Assembly: GCF_900113445.1 (NCBI RefSeq)
Contig: NZ_FOPJ01000007.1
Span: forward strand, 55,536-119,535
Origin: Corynebacterium spheniscorum
Lineage (GTDB): Bacteria; Actinomycetota; Actinomycetes; Mycobacteriales; Mycobacteriaceae
DNA: 64,000 nucleotides
Direction of reading: 5' to 3'
Under the pieces are notes generated by a model that worked only from the letters and a program-made list of their open reading frames with translations, ran no database searches and had not been told where the DNA came from. The translations under genes and the position numbers were made by a program. Shown piece after piece: positions 35,565 to 44,392 of this stretch. The stretch's first letter is position 1; every line of letters begins with the position of its first letter.

Positions 35565-36277
35565 GATGTGCTCACTGTCCTTTGAAGAGGGAGTGTTCTG
35601 CGGATCGAGGTCTGCTTAGAGACCTCGATCGCCTTAGCTCTATATCAATCACTTTCGATCACCATGGTCTGGCAGTCAATGATTGATTACTGATTATTCG
35701 GCACCTGCTTCCTCGATTATGGTGGTTGAAAAAGCTAATTGGCGCCTAATTCTCAGGGTTCTTCGCGCTATTTGATTGGCTAGACCTCATATTACTGATC
35801 CAAAGTGATTGATACAAGAGCGAGTGCTCAATTTACTCACGAGCGCCCATATGGCCTTACCCCCGCGAAGTTAGTGGCTGACCAGGTGGGCGGGTGAGGG
35901 GTTCTGGACTGAAAATAAGGTATTTGACCTGCGCATTAGATATTTTTGTGTAGTTGGGGAAATTTTTTTAGACAGTGACGCGCCCCATGATTGTGTGAAA
36001 ATTTCTCAACCCTCACTACCCCCGAGTGTGAGATATGACTGCTTCTTTGACTGGTGACTAGACATACAAACAATCATTTGCAATCATTGAAGGTGCTCGA
36101 AGGTGATGCTTCAACCGTGGGGAACCACGCATCACACACCCTCTAGGTCCCCACCACCGAACCCCTAGCACTCAAGCACCGCGCCGCCTGGGCGGAAGCG
36201 CAGTACTGAAGCGGAAGAGCACTAGGGAAAACAGAACACTTGGCCGCCCCTCGTTCTTTAAGGAGACACAGCACATC
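35565..36277. promoter_or_regulatory. divergent control region of the PTS and aga-type operons
   Basis: About 710 bases with no gene and with notably high A+T around 35640-36100. An 18-base sequence occurs in inverted orientation at 35643-35660 and 35797-35814 with one mismatch (listed). Other related segments are TGATTGATTACTGATT near 35679 and the direct repeat CAATCATT near 36071 and 36082. These look like operator sites for the DeoR regulator at 39268. The aga-type operon has a ribosome site AAGGAG at 36260-36265. Confidence 0.6.
35643..35814. repeat. 18-base inverted repeat pair, candidate DeoR operators
   Basis: TATCAATCACTTTCGATC (35643-35660) and its reverse complement with one mismatch, GATCCAAAGTGATTGATA (35797-35814), are 136 bases apart. 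Two copies spaced by about 13 helical turns could allow looping by a repressor. DeoR-family sites often contain CTTTC cores, as AgaR does, which these copies have. Confidence 0.6.
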
Positions 36278-37174
36278 ATGAGCACTGCTTATGGCGCACA
36301 CATGGAAGAAGAACTCCTCAGTCAACCGGAGGTGTGGCAACGCGCACTCGATATGGAAAAGGAACGCGAGGTTTTGCCCAAGAAGGGCGAACGCGCCGTC
36401 GTCGTTGGCTGCGGAACCTCCTGGTTCATGTCCCAGGCCTACGCTGCCATGCGCGAAAGTGCCGGCCTGGGCCTTACCGATGCCTACACCGCCACCGAAG
36501 CCCGCATCGACCGCGACTATGACGTCTTGGTAGCCATCACCCGTTCCGGCACCACCTCCGAAATCGTTGACCTCTTAAAGAAGGTCAAGGGCCGCATGCG
36601 CACCGTCGTGCTCTTGGGCGACCAAAACACCATCTGCGCGGAATTAGCTGATGACGTAGTCAACCTGGAATTCGCCGATGAGAAGTCCGTGGTCCAAACC
36701 CGCTTCGCCAGCACGGCCTTGACCTTCCTACGCGCCTCCGTACACGAGCGCGAGGTCATCGAAGCCTCCATCGCGCAGGCCCGCGAAGTTATCGAAGCCG
36801 AACTCGATGAGTCGCTGGTCAACTGCGAGCAGTACTCCTTCCTCGGCACCGACTGGCGCCTCGGTATCGCCACCGAAGCTGCCCTGAAGATGCGCGAAGC
36901 CTGCCAGGCCTGGACCGAGTCCTACTCCTCTATGGAATACCGCCACGGCCCTATCGCCATTGCCGCTGAAGGCCGCGTGGTGTGGAACTTCGGCCCACTG
37001 CCAGAAGGACTCGACAAGCAGGTCGAAGCAACCGGTGCACGCCTGGTCAACGACGACCTCGACCCCATGGCCGACTTGGTGCGCGCACACCGCATTGCGC
37101 TGGCCACTGCCCGCGCCCGGGACCTGAACCCCGACCAACCGCGCAACCTCACCCGCTCCGTGGTCCTGAAATAG
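36278..37174 (+). CDS. agaS: AgaS-like SIS isomerase/deaminase
   Basis: Two-SIS-domain protein of 298 residues like the isomerase half of GlmS and like AgaS, which converts galactosamine-6-P to tagatose-6-P with loss of ammonia. Visible segments are VVVGCGTSWFMSQA (about 41-54), ITRSGTTSEIVDLL (about 87-100), and YSFLGTDWRLGIATEAALKMREACQAWTES with the Glu-Ala-Ala-Leu-Lys motif (about 187-218), then EYRHGPIA. It heads an operon with a PfkB kinase, an aldolase, a DeoR regulator and a deacetylase, exactly the steps after it in the GalNAc pathway. A GlcN-6-P substrate is a less likely alternative, as nagB is also present. Confidence 0.82.
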   Translation: MSTAYGAHMEEELLSQPEVWQRALDMEKEREVLPKKGERAVVVGCGTSWFMSQAYAAMRESAGLGLTDAYTATEARIDRDYDVLVAITRSGTTSEIVDLLKKVKGRMRTVVLLGDQNTICAELADDVVNLEFADEKSVVQTRFASTALTFLRASVHEREVIEASIAQAREVIEAELDESLVNCEQYSFLGTDWRLGIATEAALKMREACQAWTESYSSMEYRHGPIAIAAEGRVVWNFGPLPEGLDKQVEATGARLVNDDLDPMADLVRAHRIALATARARDLNPDQPRNLTRSVVLK

Positions 37175-37196
37175 AAGAAAGGACAACATCCCCACA

Positions 37197-38123
37197 ATGA
37201 GTGCCCTGATTGCGGTGACCCCCAACCCCGCACGGGACGTCACCATCACCCTCGACAAGCTCATCCCAGAAGCAACTCACCGCATTGATGCTGCTCGCCG
37301 CGTATTCGGCGGCAAGGGGGTGAATGTGGCGCGCGTAGCCGCCAGCCAAGGCTACGCAGCATTCATGGCGGGGCCAGTGCGCACTAGTGACCACCCACAG
37401 CTAGCCGACCTGGGCAATCCAGAGTTCCTCCACAATGCACTCAGCGACACCCCAGTGCCCCTGCGCGAAACCTTCGCTATCCACACCACCGCGAACAATG
37501 AAACCGTCATCATCAATGAACGCGGCCAGGAACACCCCGCGAAGGTGTGGGAAGACCTCGCCCAACAGATCCGCAGCATCGCCGAAGCGGAACCCGGATC
37601 CGTCTTAAGCATCTCCGGGTCCTGGCCCCCCGGCACCGAAGCAGACACCCTGCGCTTGCTGATCGCCGCAGCCCGTAAAGCGAATATCAGCGAGGTCATC
37701 GTGGACTGCGCCGGCCCGCTCCTACTAGAAGCTTGCCGCCTTGGGGCAGTAGTCAAACCCAATGTTGCCGAACTAGCCGAAACCACTGGCGACAACGACC
37801 TCCTCAACGGCGCCCGCCGCCTCCTTGCTGAAGGTGCCCGCATGGTGGTTGTGTCCCAAGGTCCCGATGGGGTTGTCCTCATCGACGAAGACCACCACCT
37901 GCACGCCAAACTCCCCACGCCGCTACGCGGTAACCCCACCGGCGCTGGTGATGCCATGGTCGCCGCCTTGGCATGTGGGTTCCTTGATCAACTCCCGGCG
38001 AAAGACACGCTCACCCGCGCCGTGGCCTGGTCGGCGGCCGCGGTGCTGGTGGATGTTGCCGGCGCCATTGATGCATCTTGGCCCGAACTCCACGAAGACG
38101 TCGTCCTAGAAAACCGCAGCTAG
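37197..38123 (+). CDS. PfkB-family sugar phosphate kinase (tagatose-6-P or fructose-1-P kinase)
   Basis: Ribokinase-fold kinase of 308 residues. The N-terminal pattern VTPNPARDVTITLD and FGGKGVNVARVAA, and the C-terminal GNPTGAGDAMVAAL with catalytic Asp, identify the LacC/FruK/PfkB group. FruK and LacC are hard to separate by sequence. Its place between an AgaS-like isomerase and a GatY-type aldolase favours tagatose-6-P as substrate, giving tagatose-1,6-bisphosphate. The start is 22 bases after the upstream stop, with GAAAGGA as ribosome site. Confidence 0.85.
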   Translation: MSALIAVTPNPARDVTITLDKLIPEATHRIDAARRVFGGKGVNVARVAASQGYAAFMAGPVRTSDHPQLADLGNPEFLHNALSDTPVPLRETFAIHTTANNETVIINERGQEHPAKVWEDLAQQIRSIAEAEPGSVLSISGSWPPGTEADTLRLLIAAARKANISEVIVDCAGPLLLEACRLGAVVKPNVAELAETTGDNDLLNGARRLLAEGARMVVVSQGPDGVVLIDEDHHLHAKLPTPLRGNPTGAGDAMVAALACGFLDQLPAKDTLTRAVAWSAAAVLVDVAGAIDASWPELHEDVVLENRS

Positions 38124-38190
38124 CGACACCCAACACCTTGTCTTCAAACCCCCAACTTTCTCTGCGTCACGAAGGAGAACCCTCGCAGCC

Positions 38191-39027
38191 ATGACCAGAA
38201 CCAGCAGCCTTGATATTGTGCACGACGCCGCCTCCCGCAACGTAGGCGCAGCAGCCTTCAATGTCATCCACCTCGAAACCGCCGAAGCCCTGGTAGCCGC
38301 AGCTGAACGTGCCGGCAAGCCACTGATCCTCCAACTGAGCCACAATTGCGTGCGCTACCACAACGACCAACTCGAACCCATCGCCAAAGCGATGCTCGCC
38401 CTGGCCGATAACACCGATGCACAGATCGCCGTGCACCTGGACCACTGCGAATCCGTCGAACTCGCCAAAGCCGCCATTGACCTGGGATGCAATTCGGTCA
38501 TGTATGACGGCTCCACCCTGGCAGTACCAGAAAATATTGCCAATACCCGCGAAGTAGTGGAATATGCCCACACCCGCGGCGCCACAGTGGAAGCAGAACT
38601 CGGTGAGATTGGCGGCAAAGGTGCCCACACCCCAGGTGTGCGCACGGATCCCGAAGAAGCACGCCAATTCGTTGTTGACACCGGGGTAGACCTCCTGGCC
38701 GTTGCTGTTGGTAGCGAACACGCCATGCAATCACGCACTGCCAGCTTGGACCTGGAGCTCATTGGGAAACTCAAGGAAGCCGCCGGAGTGCCGCTGGTAC
38801 TCCACGGATCCTCCGGTGTTCCGGATGCAGAAATCCAACGCGGTATCGCCGCGGGGATGACGAAGATTAATGTATCGACTCACCTCAACGGGTTCTTCAC
38901 CCGCGCTATCCGCGAGTATCTGGCAGAAAACCCGGAAGTCACTGATTCCCGTAAATACATCAGGGCAGGCCGCGAGGCCTTGTCTCAGGAAGCAGAGCGA
39001 CTCATCGGCGTTTTCAGCGCTGTGTAG
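38191..39027 (+). CDS. class II tagatose/fructose-bisphosphate aldolase (GatY/AgaY-like)
   Basis: Zinc-dependent aldolase of 278 residues that cleaves ketose-1,6-bisphosphate into dihydroxyacetone phosphate and glyceraldehyde-3-phosphate. Metal-binding and catalytic segments are VHLDHCES (Asp and His near 81-83), VEAELGEIGG, VGSEHAMQ with a His, LHGSSGVPD with a His, and KINVSTHL. The length is short, as for GatY/KbaY, compared with about 345 for the glycolytic class II enzyme. Operon position after the kinase supports tagatose-1,6-bisphosphate. A ribosome site GAAGGAG precedes the start. Confidence 0.88.
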   Translation: MTRTSSLDIVHDAASRNVGAAAFNVIHLETAEALVAAAERAGKPLILQLSHNCVRYHNDQLEPIAKAMLALADNTDAQIAVHLDHCESVELAKAAIDLGCNSVMYDGSTLAVPENIANTREVVEYAHTRGATVEAELGEIGGKGAHTPGVRTDPEEARQFVVDTGVDLLAVAVGSEHAMQSRTASLDLELIGKLKEAAGVPLVLHGSSGVPDAEIQRGIAAGMTKINVSTHLNGFFTRAIREYLAENPEVTDSRKYIRAGREALSQEAERLIGVFSAV

Positions 39028-39267
39028 GATGAATAAACGGATTGTCTAGTCGTGAGATCATCTGATTCCAGATTCTGGAAAAAATCATCATTGCTGGCCA
39101 CGGCGATTTCTTTCCTCGTTGAAAGCACGCAGGGAAGGACGCTGCGAGTTGTATAAATAACGGGCGGCCCTACTATCGATATAGCGGGGTTTCCCGGGTA
39201 GGACACCCCAACACCCAACGGAACAGATGCGCCGCCCAGCCCGGTAGCGCAGTAGAAGGAGCACATC
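39028..39267 (+). promoter_or_regulatory. promoter region of the DeoR gene
   Basis: A 240-base gap with a -10-like TATAAA at 39152-39157 preceded by TG, so the regulator can have its own promoter. ATCGATAT near 39177 forms a short palindrome. The ribosome site is AGAAGGAG at 39254-39261. Confidence 0.5.
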
Positions 39268-40101
39268 GTGATGCGCAGTGAACGGCTGAATGTCATCGCC
39301 GAAATGCTCGCCGTTGAAGGCTCCGTGTCCGTGGAACAACTGGTAGAAGAACTAACCATCTCGCCAGCTACTGCTCGTCGCGACTTAGACGCACTAGAGG
39401 AACAGGGAGTAGCCCGACGTACCCGCGGTGGGGCTTTACGCGCCACCCCGGTGTACGACGCCGCACCAAAATTGCGTTCCACTGAACAAGCCGCAGAAAA
39501 GAACCTCATTGCCCGGCATTGCCTGAGCTACCTTTATCCCGGCATCGTTGTGGGGCTTTCCGGTGGTTCCACCGTGGGAACCCTTGCCGGAGCCATTGCC
39601 ACCTGGGCTAGCGAACAACAACAGGTGGATGCACACCCCAGCCAACCGATGGTCACCGTGGTGACCAACGCTGTGGATATTGCCTATGCCCTGGCCAATG
39701 CGGTGAATATGAAGATCGTGTTGATCGGCGGAGTGCTCAATGGCACCTCCTATGAACTCACCGGACCATTTACCCAAGCCATTTTGAACCAACTGAGCAT
39801 TGATGTGGCCTTCTTAGGGGCTAATGGCATTGATGAAAATGGGCCCGGCACTGTTGATGAGTTCGAAGCCTCTACCAACCGACTCATGTCCACCCGCGCC
39901 GATAAAACGATTATCGTCGCTGATCACACCAAGTTTGGTCGCCGATCATTTTCCACTCTCGGCGGCGTAGAAACAGTTGACGCTATTGTCACCGACTCTG
40001 GCGTAGATAAACAGTGGCGAGACACCGTCACCCGCCGCGGCTACACCGTCATTAGCGTCGACGCCGAAGGACACACCGCTCACACCGGCGAGCGGAAATA
40101 A
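39268..40101 (+). CDS. DeoR-family repressor of the aga-type genes
   Basis: Sugar-phosphate-responsive repressor of 277 residues. It starts GTG-ATG; either codon can be used. The winged helix-turn-helix is at about 3-55 (RLNVIAEMLAVEGSVSVEQLVEELTISPATARRDLDALEEQG), the classic DeoR signature. The effector domain has VVGLSGGSTVGTLA (about 91-105) and DVAFLGANGIDENG. It lies in the aga-type operon between aldolase and deacetylase, so it likely controls this operon and the divergent PTS. The effector would be a sugar phosphate such as tagatose-6-P. Confidence 0.93.
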   Translation: MMRSERLNVIAEMLAVEGSVSVEQLVEELTISPATARRDLDALEEQGVARRTRGGALRATPVYDAAPKLRSTEQAAEKNLIARHCLSYLYPGIVVGLSGGSTVGTLAGAIATWASEQQQVDAHPSQPMVTVVTNAVDIAYALANAVNMKIVLIGGVLNGTSYELTGPFTQAILNQLSIDVAFLGANGIDENGPGTVDEFEASTNRLMSTRADKTIIVADHTKFGRRSFSTLGGVETVDAIVTDSGVDKQWRDTVTRRGYTVISVDAEGHTAHTGERK

Positions 40102-40177
40102 CACTGAAAAGGAAGATATCCACGCAGGGCGTGCCCAGCTGCACGCTCTGCTCTGAGACATCTATTCCTTAACTCAA

Positions 40178-41383
40178 ATGTCGAAAGGCATGGTTGTCAC
40201 CAACATGACTAAGACACCCACCGCAACCATCATCACCAACGCCACCCTCTATAACGGCAATATCGGCGGAGTACAGCGCGACGCCGCCCTCCGTTTCGAA
40301 GGAAACCGTATTACGCATGTAGGCAATGTTGCCGAAGCAGATACGTGGCCCAAAGAAAACACAGAAATTATCGACGCCCAAGGCGCTCCGGTGGTACCCG
40401 GCTATATCGACGTCCACCACCACGGCGGTGGCGGCGTTGCCTATGACGATGGCCCGGAAGCAGCACTAAAGGCACTGGCTGAGCATGCTCAGCATGGCAC
40501 CACACGCTGCGTGCTTTCCTTCGTCACCGATTCTCTAGACATTATGGAAAAGCGCCTGCATGAGGCAGCTGAATTGGTACGCAACAACCCCCGCGTACTC
40601 GGTCTGCACCCAGAGGGCCCCTTCTTAGATGTGGGGCATAAAGGTGCACACCCGGAAAAGGAACTCAAAGACCCCACGCCGGAAAATGTGCAGCGCCTGA
40701 TTGATGCCGGTGAAGGCACCGTGGTGCAAATGACCCTCGCCCCAGAAAAGAAGGGCGGTTTGGAATCAGTAGAACTTTTGGCCAAACAAGGTGTGGTGGC
40801 CGCGGTTGGGCATACTAGCTGCGACTATGAGACCGCACGGGAAGCCTTTAATCGTGGCGCAACCCAATTAACGCACGCCTTTAATGGCATGAATGGGATC
40901 CACCACCGCGCCCCAGGCCCCGTCATCGCCTCCTTGAGGGATGAACGGGTGTGGCTGGAAATCATTAATGATGGCATTCACGTACACCCGCAGGTAGTGC
41001 GTTCGCTCTTTGTGGAAGCACCAGAGCGCGTGGTGTTGGTAACTGATGCCATGTCTGCCACCTGTAACCCGGATGGCCACTACATGCTGGGCCAACTAGA
41101 AGTAGTGGTAAAAGACGGGGTTGCCCGCCTAGCTGAGGGTGATTCTTTGGCTGGTTCCACGCTGACCATGGATAGAGCAGTGGCTAATGCGGTGCACCAG
41201 GTAGGTGTGGATCTATCGACTGCTATCGCGGCCGCAACTTCCCATGCTGCCCGCTGCATTGGCATGGATAAGGACTATGGCTATCTGGCGGTGGATTATC
41301 CCGCGGATGTGTTGATCTTGGATGAAGATACCTTGCTGCCGCACCGTATCTTCGCTGATGGTGAGGAGGTCACCGCGGCATAA
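40178..41383 (+). CDS. N-acetyl amino sugar-6-phosphate deacetylase (AgaA/NagA-like)
   Basis: Amidohydrolase that removes acetate from an N-acetylhexosamine-6-phosphate. The metal-binding HxH is in PGYIDVHHHGGGG (about 70), and LHPEGPFL, GHTSCDYE, LTHAFNGMNGIHHR and VLVTDAMSA follow in family order. It is one of two such genes here; the other is at 51542. Its place with AgaS and the tagatose-6-P genes suggests GalNAc-6-P. The frame starts at 40178 and has ATG codons also at 40190 and 40205; the last gives MTKTPTATI, close to the family start. A terminator follows the gene. Confidence 0.85.
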   Translation: MSKGMVVTNMTKTPTATIITNATLYNGNIGGVQRDAALRFEGNRITHVGNVAEADTWPKENTEIIDAQGAPVVPGYIDVHHHGGGGVAYDDGPEAALKALAEHAQHGTTRCVLSFVTDSLDIMEKRLHEAAELVRNNPRVLGLHPEGPFLDVGHKGAHPEKELKDPTPENVQRLIDAGEGTVVQMTLAPEKKGGLESVELLAKQGVVAAVGHTSCDYETAREAFNRGATQLTHAFNGMNGIHHRAPGPVIASLRDERVWLEIINDGIHVHPQVVRSLFVEAPERVVLVTDAMSATCNPDGHYMLGQLEVVVKDGVARLAEGDSLAGSTLTMDRAVANAVHQVGVDLSTAIAAATSHAARCIGMDKDYGYLAVDYPADVLILDEDTLLPHRIFADGEEVTAA

Positions 41384-41409
41384 GAATTTTCCCGCAACCG
41401 AGGTGAGAT

Positions 41410-41461
41410 AAAGCTCTACTCGCGCCTTAAAAAGAAGAAGGCGCGGTAGAGCTTTATTTTT
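41410..41461 (+). terminator. terminator of the aga-type operon
   Basis: An almost perfect stem of about 17 bp (AAAGCTCTACTCGCGCCT, 41410-41427, with 41439-41455) is followed by ATTTTT. It lies 27 bases after the deacetylase stop. Confidence 0.92.
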
Positions 41462-41506
41462 GGGGGCAGCAGATAATTCTTGCTTGCGGAAGCGGCGGGT
41501 CTCGGG

Positions 41507-41549
41507 GAAAGCAAAATCCTGGCGACCGCGTTGCGGAGGCCAGGATCTT
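41507..41549 (-). terminator. terminator of the sia ABC operon
   Basis: On the minus strand AGATCCTGGC (41540-41549) pairs with GCCAGGATT (41515-41523), followed by TTTGCTTTCC. It lies just after the stop of the gene at 41559. Confidence 0.8.
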
Positions 41550-41558
41550 GGGTGGGGT

Positions 41559-42407
41559 TTAACCCTCAAGTAGGGAGGGAGTGGCCGCCAGCAGGGTGCG
41601 GGTGTAGTCTTGCTCGGCGTGGGTGAAGAGTTCCTCGGTAGGTTTTTCTTCAATAATTTCGCCCTTGAGCATCACCGAGATGCGATCGGACACATAACGC
41701 ACCGTGTTGATGTCATGGGAGATGAACACCAAGCCCAAGCCGAACTCTTTTTTGAGGTCCAGCAGCAAGTTGAGCACCTGCGCGCGGACGGAGACGTCGA
41801 GGGCGGAGGTGGGCTCATCAGCAATAATGAGGTCCGGACCGAGGGTGAGTGCACGCGCAATGGCCACGCGTTGGCGTTGACCGCCGGAGATTTCCCGCGG
41901 CAGCACTTGGAGTGCGGACTGCGGGAGACCAACCAGTGAAATGAGTTCGCGGACGCGGCGTTCGCGGGCCTCGGCGTTCTCGCCCCAACCGTGAACCTTC
42001 AGGGGGTCGAGGAGCTGATCATGCACGCTCATGCGCGGGTTGAGGGAGGTGGCGGGGTCCTGGAAGACCACGGAGACCGCCTCGCCAAGCGCCTTGCGTT
42101 GGGCGCCGCGGTTTTTGAGCGGTGCGCCTTTGAAGAAGACCTCGCCACTGGTGGGTTTTTGGAGCCCCACCATGACGCGCGCGAGAGTGGATTTACCGCA
42201 GCCGGATTCACCCACAATGCCGTGGACATCATCGCGGTACGCGGTGAAGTTGATATCGCGGTTGGCGTGCACCGTGTCTGGTTTAAACAGCGAACCAGTG
42301 CGGGTTTTGTGGATGACATTCACGCCGCGCAATTCCACCACCGGGACGTCTACGGCCGCGTTGGTTGGAGTGCTTGGGTTGTTTGGGTTGGTTGCCGGAG
42401 TTGTCAT
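41559..42407 (-). CDS. siaI: ABC importer ATPase, DppF/OppF type
   Basis: ATP-binding subunit of 282 residues of the sialic acid importer. Walker A GESGCGKST, signature REISGGQRQR, Walker B DLIIADEPTSALD and the C-terminal oligopeptide-ATPase end (LLAATPSLLEG) are visible. The first 25 residues are Asn/Thr/Pro-rich and not conserved. It overlaps the fused permease-ATPase gene by four bases (ATGA). The C. glutamicum importer SiaEFGI has the same layout, on which the name rests; a peptide substrate is not excluded by sequence alone. Confidence 0.88.
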   Translation of the reverse strand: MTTPATNPNNPSTPTNAAVDVPVVELRGVNVIHKTRTGSLFKPDTVHANRDINFTAYRDDVHGIVGESGCGKSTLARVMVGLQKPTSGEVFFKGAPLKNRGAQRKALGEAVSVVFQDPATSLNPRMSVHDQLLDPLKVHGWGENAEARERRVRELISLVGLPQSALQVLPREISGGQRQRVAIARALTLGPDLIIADEPTSALDVSVRAQVLNLLLDLKKEFGLGLVFISHDINTVRYVSDRISVMLKGEIIEEKPTEELFTHAEQDYTRTLLAATPSLLEG

Positions 42408-44392
42408 TTCTTTTCTCCGATCTCTTTGAGCAGCGCATCGGTGGCCGCATAGGAGTGCGTAGTGCCTTCGATATGGCGCATGATGGGTCGTTCATCCGCG
42501 CCGACCATGAAGTGTTGGGAACGCGGGGCGAAGCGATCACCAGTAACGAATTCACGCGGACTGGGCACTGTGCCGGGCACCTGGTAGAGGCGATCTGCCC
42601 CAGCCTCAATGGAGAGCACCGAACCGAGCAGGCCACGGGTGTATTCATGGCGGGGATCGGTAAGCAGCTCGCGGGTGGAGGCTTGTTCGACCACCTGGCC
42701 GGCGTACATGACGGTGATGCGGTGCACGAGGCGGGCCACGAGTGCGAGGTCGTGGGAAACGAAGATCATGGCGAAGCCCAGCTTGTCACGCAATTCCGTG
42801 AGCAGATCAATGACCTGCTTTTGGACGGTGACATCCAGGGCGGTGGTGGGCTCATCCGCGATGAGTAGCCGCGGATTGCGGGTAAGCGCCATGGCGATGA
42901 GCACGCGCTGGCGTTGACCACCGGAAAGCTCATGCGGGTAGCTTTGCAGCGTGCGTACCGGATCCAGGCCAACGAGTTCGAGGAGCTCCTCGGCGCTGCG
43001 TTTACCACCGCGGCGGGTGAGCTGCTTCATCTGCGAGCGAATGAGCATGGAGGGGTTCAGCGCGGAAAGAGCGTCTTGGTAGATCATGGCGATGTCATGA
43101 CCGCGCAGCGCATTATGTTCCTCGGGGCTGAGCTCTAGGAGGTTTTTGCCGTCATAGATGATCTCGCCTTCGATCTTGGCGCTCGGTGGCAGCAGCCCCA
43201 TGATGGACATGGCGGTAATGGATTTACCGCAACCGGATTCACCGACCAGGCCAAGGGTTTCACCCGGGGCAACGGAGAAAGACACATTATCGACAATGCG
43301 GACATCACCGTGGGCTTCGGGGAAGGAAATGGAGAGGTTTTTGACCTCAATAAGTGGGGTGGGATCACCGGTGAACTTTTGGCGATAATCGCCGGCAACT
43401 TCATGTTCCCGCAAGGTGACTAGTGAGTGATCCAAGGTGGCCTGGGCTTCTTCGGCAGAAAGCACACCTAGCGCGCCGCCGGTATCGACTTCGGCATTGC
43501 GGTGATCATCAACTGGTTTGGCGCTGGAGCGTTTTGCTGGGGCAGCCAAAGCGTCGGTGAGGCCTTCAGAAAGGATATTGAGGCAGAGCACCGTAATGAG
43601 GATCATCAGACCCGGGAAGAAGGTAGGCCACCAAATGCCGCTTAGCAGAAGCTGTTTACCATCAGCCAGGATATTGCCCCAGGAAGGCTCCGGGGGTTTC
43701 ACACCAGCGGAGATGAAGGACAGTGAGGCCTCAAAGACAATGGCATCGGCAACCAAGACGGTGGCGAACACCGCGATGGGGGCGATGCAGTTGCGGGCGA
43801 CTTGTTTGATGAGGATATAGGCGGTGGATGCGCCCATGACCCGGGAGGCAGAGACATAGTCTTCGCCGAATTGTCCGAGCACATTGGCACGCACCACGCG
43901 GGAAAGCTGTGGGATGTACAGGAAGCCAATGGCAAAGACCAAGACTGGAAGCGAGTTGCCGAAAACGGCGACGAAGACTGCGGCCAGGGCGATGCCGGGG
44001 AAGGACATGATGACATCTAGGATGCGCATCAACACTTCGGATACGGCCTTACCGCCAGTAGCGGCAATGGAACCTAGCACCGCGGCGGCAAGCAGTGCCG
44101 CACCGGTGGCACAAAGACCAATGACCAGTGAGTAGCGGGCACCGTAGACCACGCGGGAGAAAATATCGCGGCCAATGGCATCGGTGCCGAAGAGGTGTTC
44201 ACTACTAGGTGGTTGGACTGGTACCCCGGATTGCAGTGGGGAGTAGGGGGAAATAAGTGGGGCGAAGATCGCGGCGAGCACCACGATGGCGATGACGCCG
44301 AGCGCAATTTTGGAGGCCAGCGGGAGGGCTTTGAGTCCGTGGAAGCGCCCGCCGGCACGGTTTTCTAGTTTCTCGGTGAGGTTGCGTCTCAT
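42404..44392 (-). CDS. siaG: fused ABC permease-ATPase, DppC-DppD type
   Basis: A natural fusion of 662 residues. The N-terminal half (about 1-300) is a DppC-like permease with six membrane segments and the EAA loop (VSASRVMGASTAYILIKQVARNCIAPI). The C-terminal half (about 345-662) is a DppD-like ATPase with Walker A GESGCGKSITAM, signature HELSGGQRQRV and Walker B LLIADEPTTALD. The two are separate genes in most dipeptide transporters; the fusion is known from corynebacterial sialic acid importers. It is tightly coupled, with a one-base overlap to the upstream permease and four bases to the downstream ATPase. Confidence 0.9.
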   Translation of the reverse strand: MRRNLTEKLENRAGGRFHGLKALPLASKIALGVIAIVVLAAIFAPLISPYSPLQSGVPVQPPSSEHLFGTDAIGRDIFSRVVYGARYSLVIGLCATGAALLAAAVLGSIAATGGKAVSEVLMRILDVIMSFPGIALAAVFVAVFGNSLPVLVFAIGFLYIPQLSRVVRANVLGQFGEDYVSASRVMGASTAYILIKQVARNCIAPIAVFATVLVADAIVFEASLSFISAGVKPPEPSWGNILADGKQLLLSGIWWPTFFPGLMILITVLCLNILSEGLTDALAAPAKRSSAKPVDDHRNAEVDTGGALGVLSAEEAQATLDHSLVTLREHEVAGDYRQKFTGDPTPLIEVKNLSISFPEAHGDVRIVDNVSFSVAPGETLGLVGESGCGKSITAMSIMGLLPPSAKIEGEIIYDGKNLLELSPEEHNALRGHDIAMIYQDALSALNPSMLIRSQMKQLTRRGGKRSAEELLELVGLDPVRTLQSYPHELSGGQRQRVLIAMALTRNPRLLIADEPTTALDVTVQKQVIDLLTELRDKLGFAMIFVSHDLALVARLVHRITVMYAGQVVEQASTRELLTDPRHEYTRGLLGSVLSIEAGADRLYQVPGTVPSPREFVTGDRFAPRSQHFMVGADERPIMRHIEGTTHSYAATDALLKEIGEKK

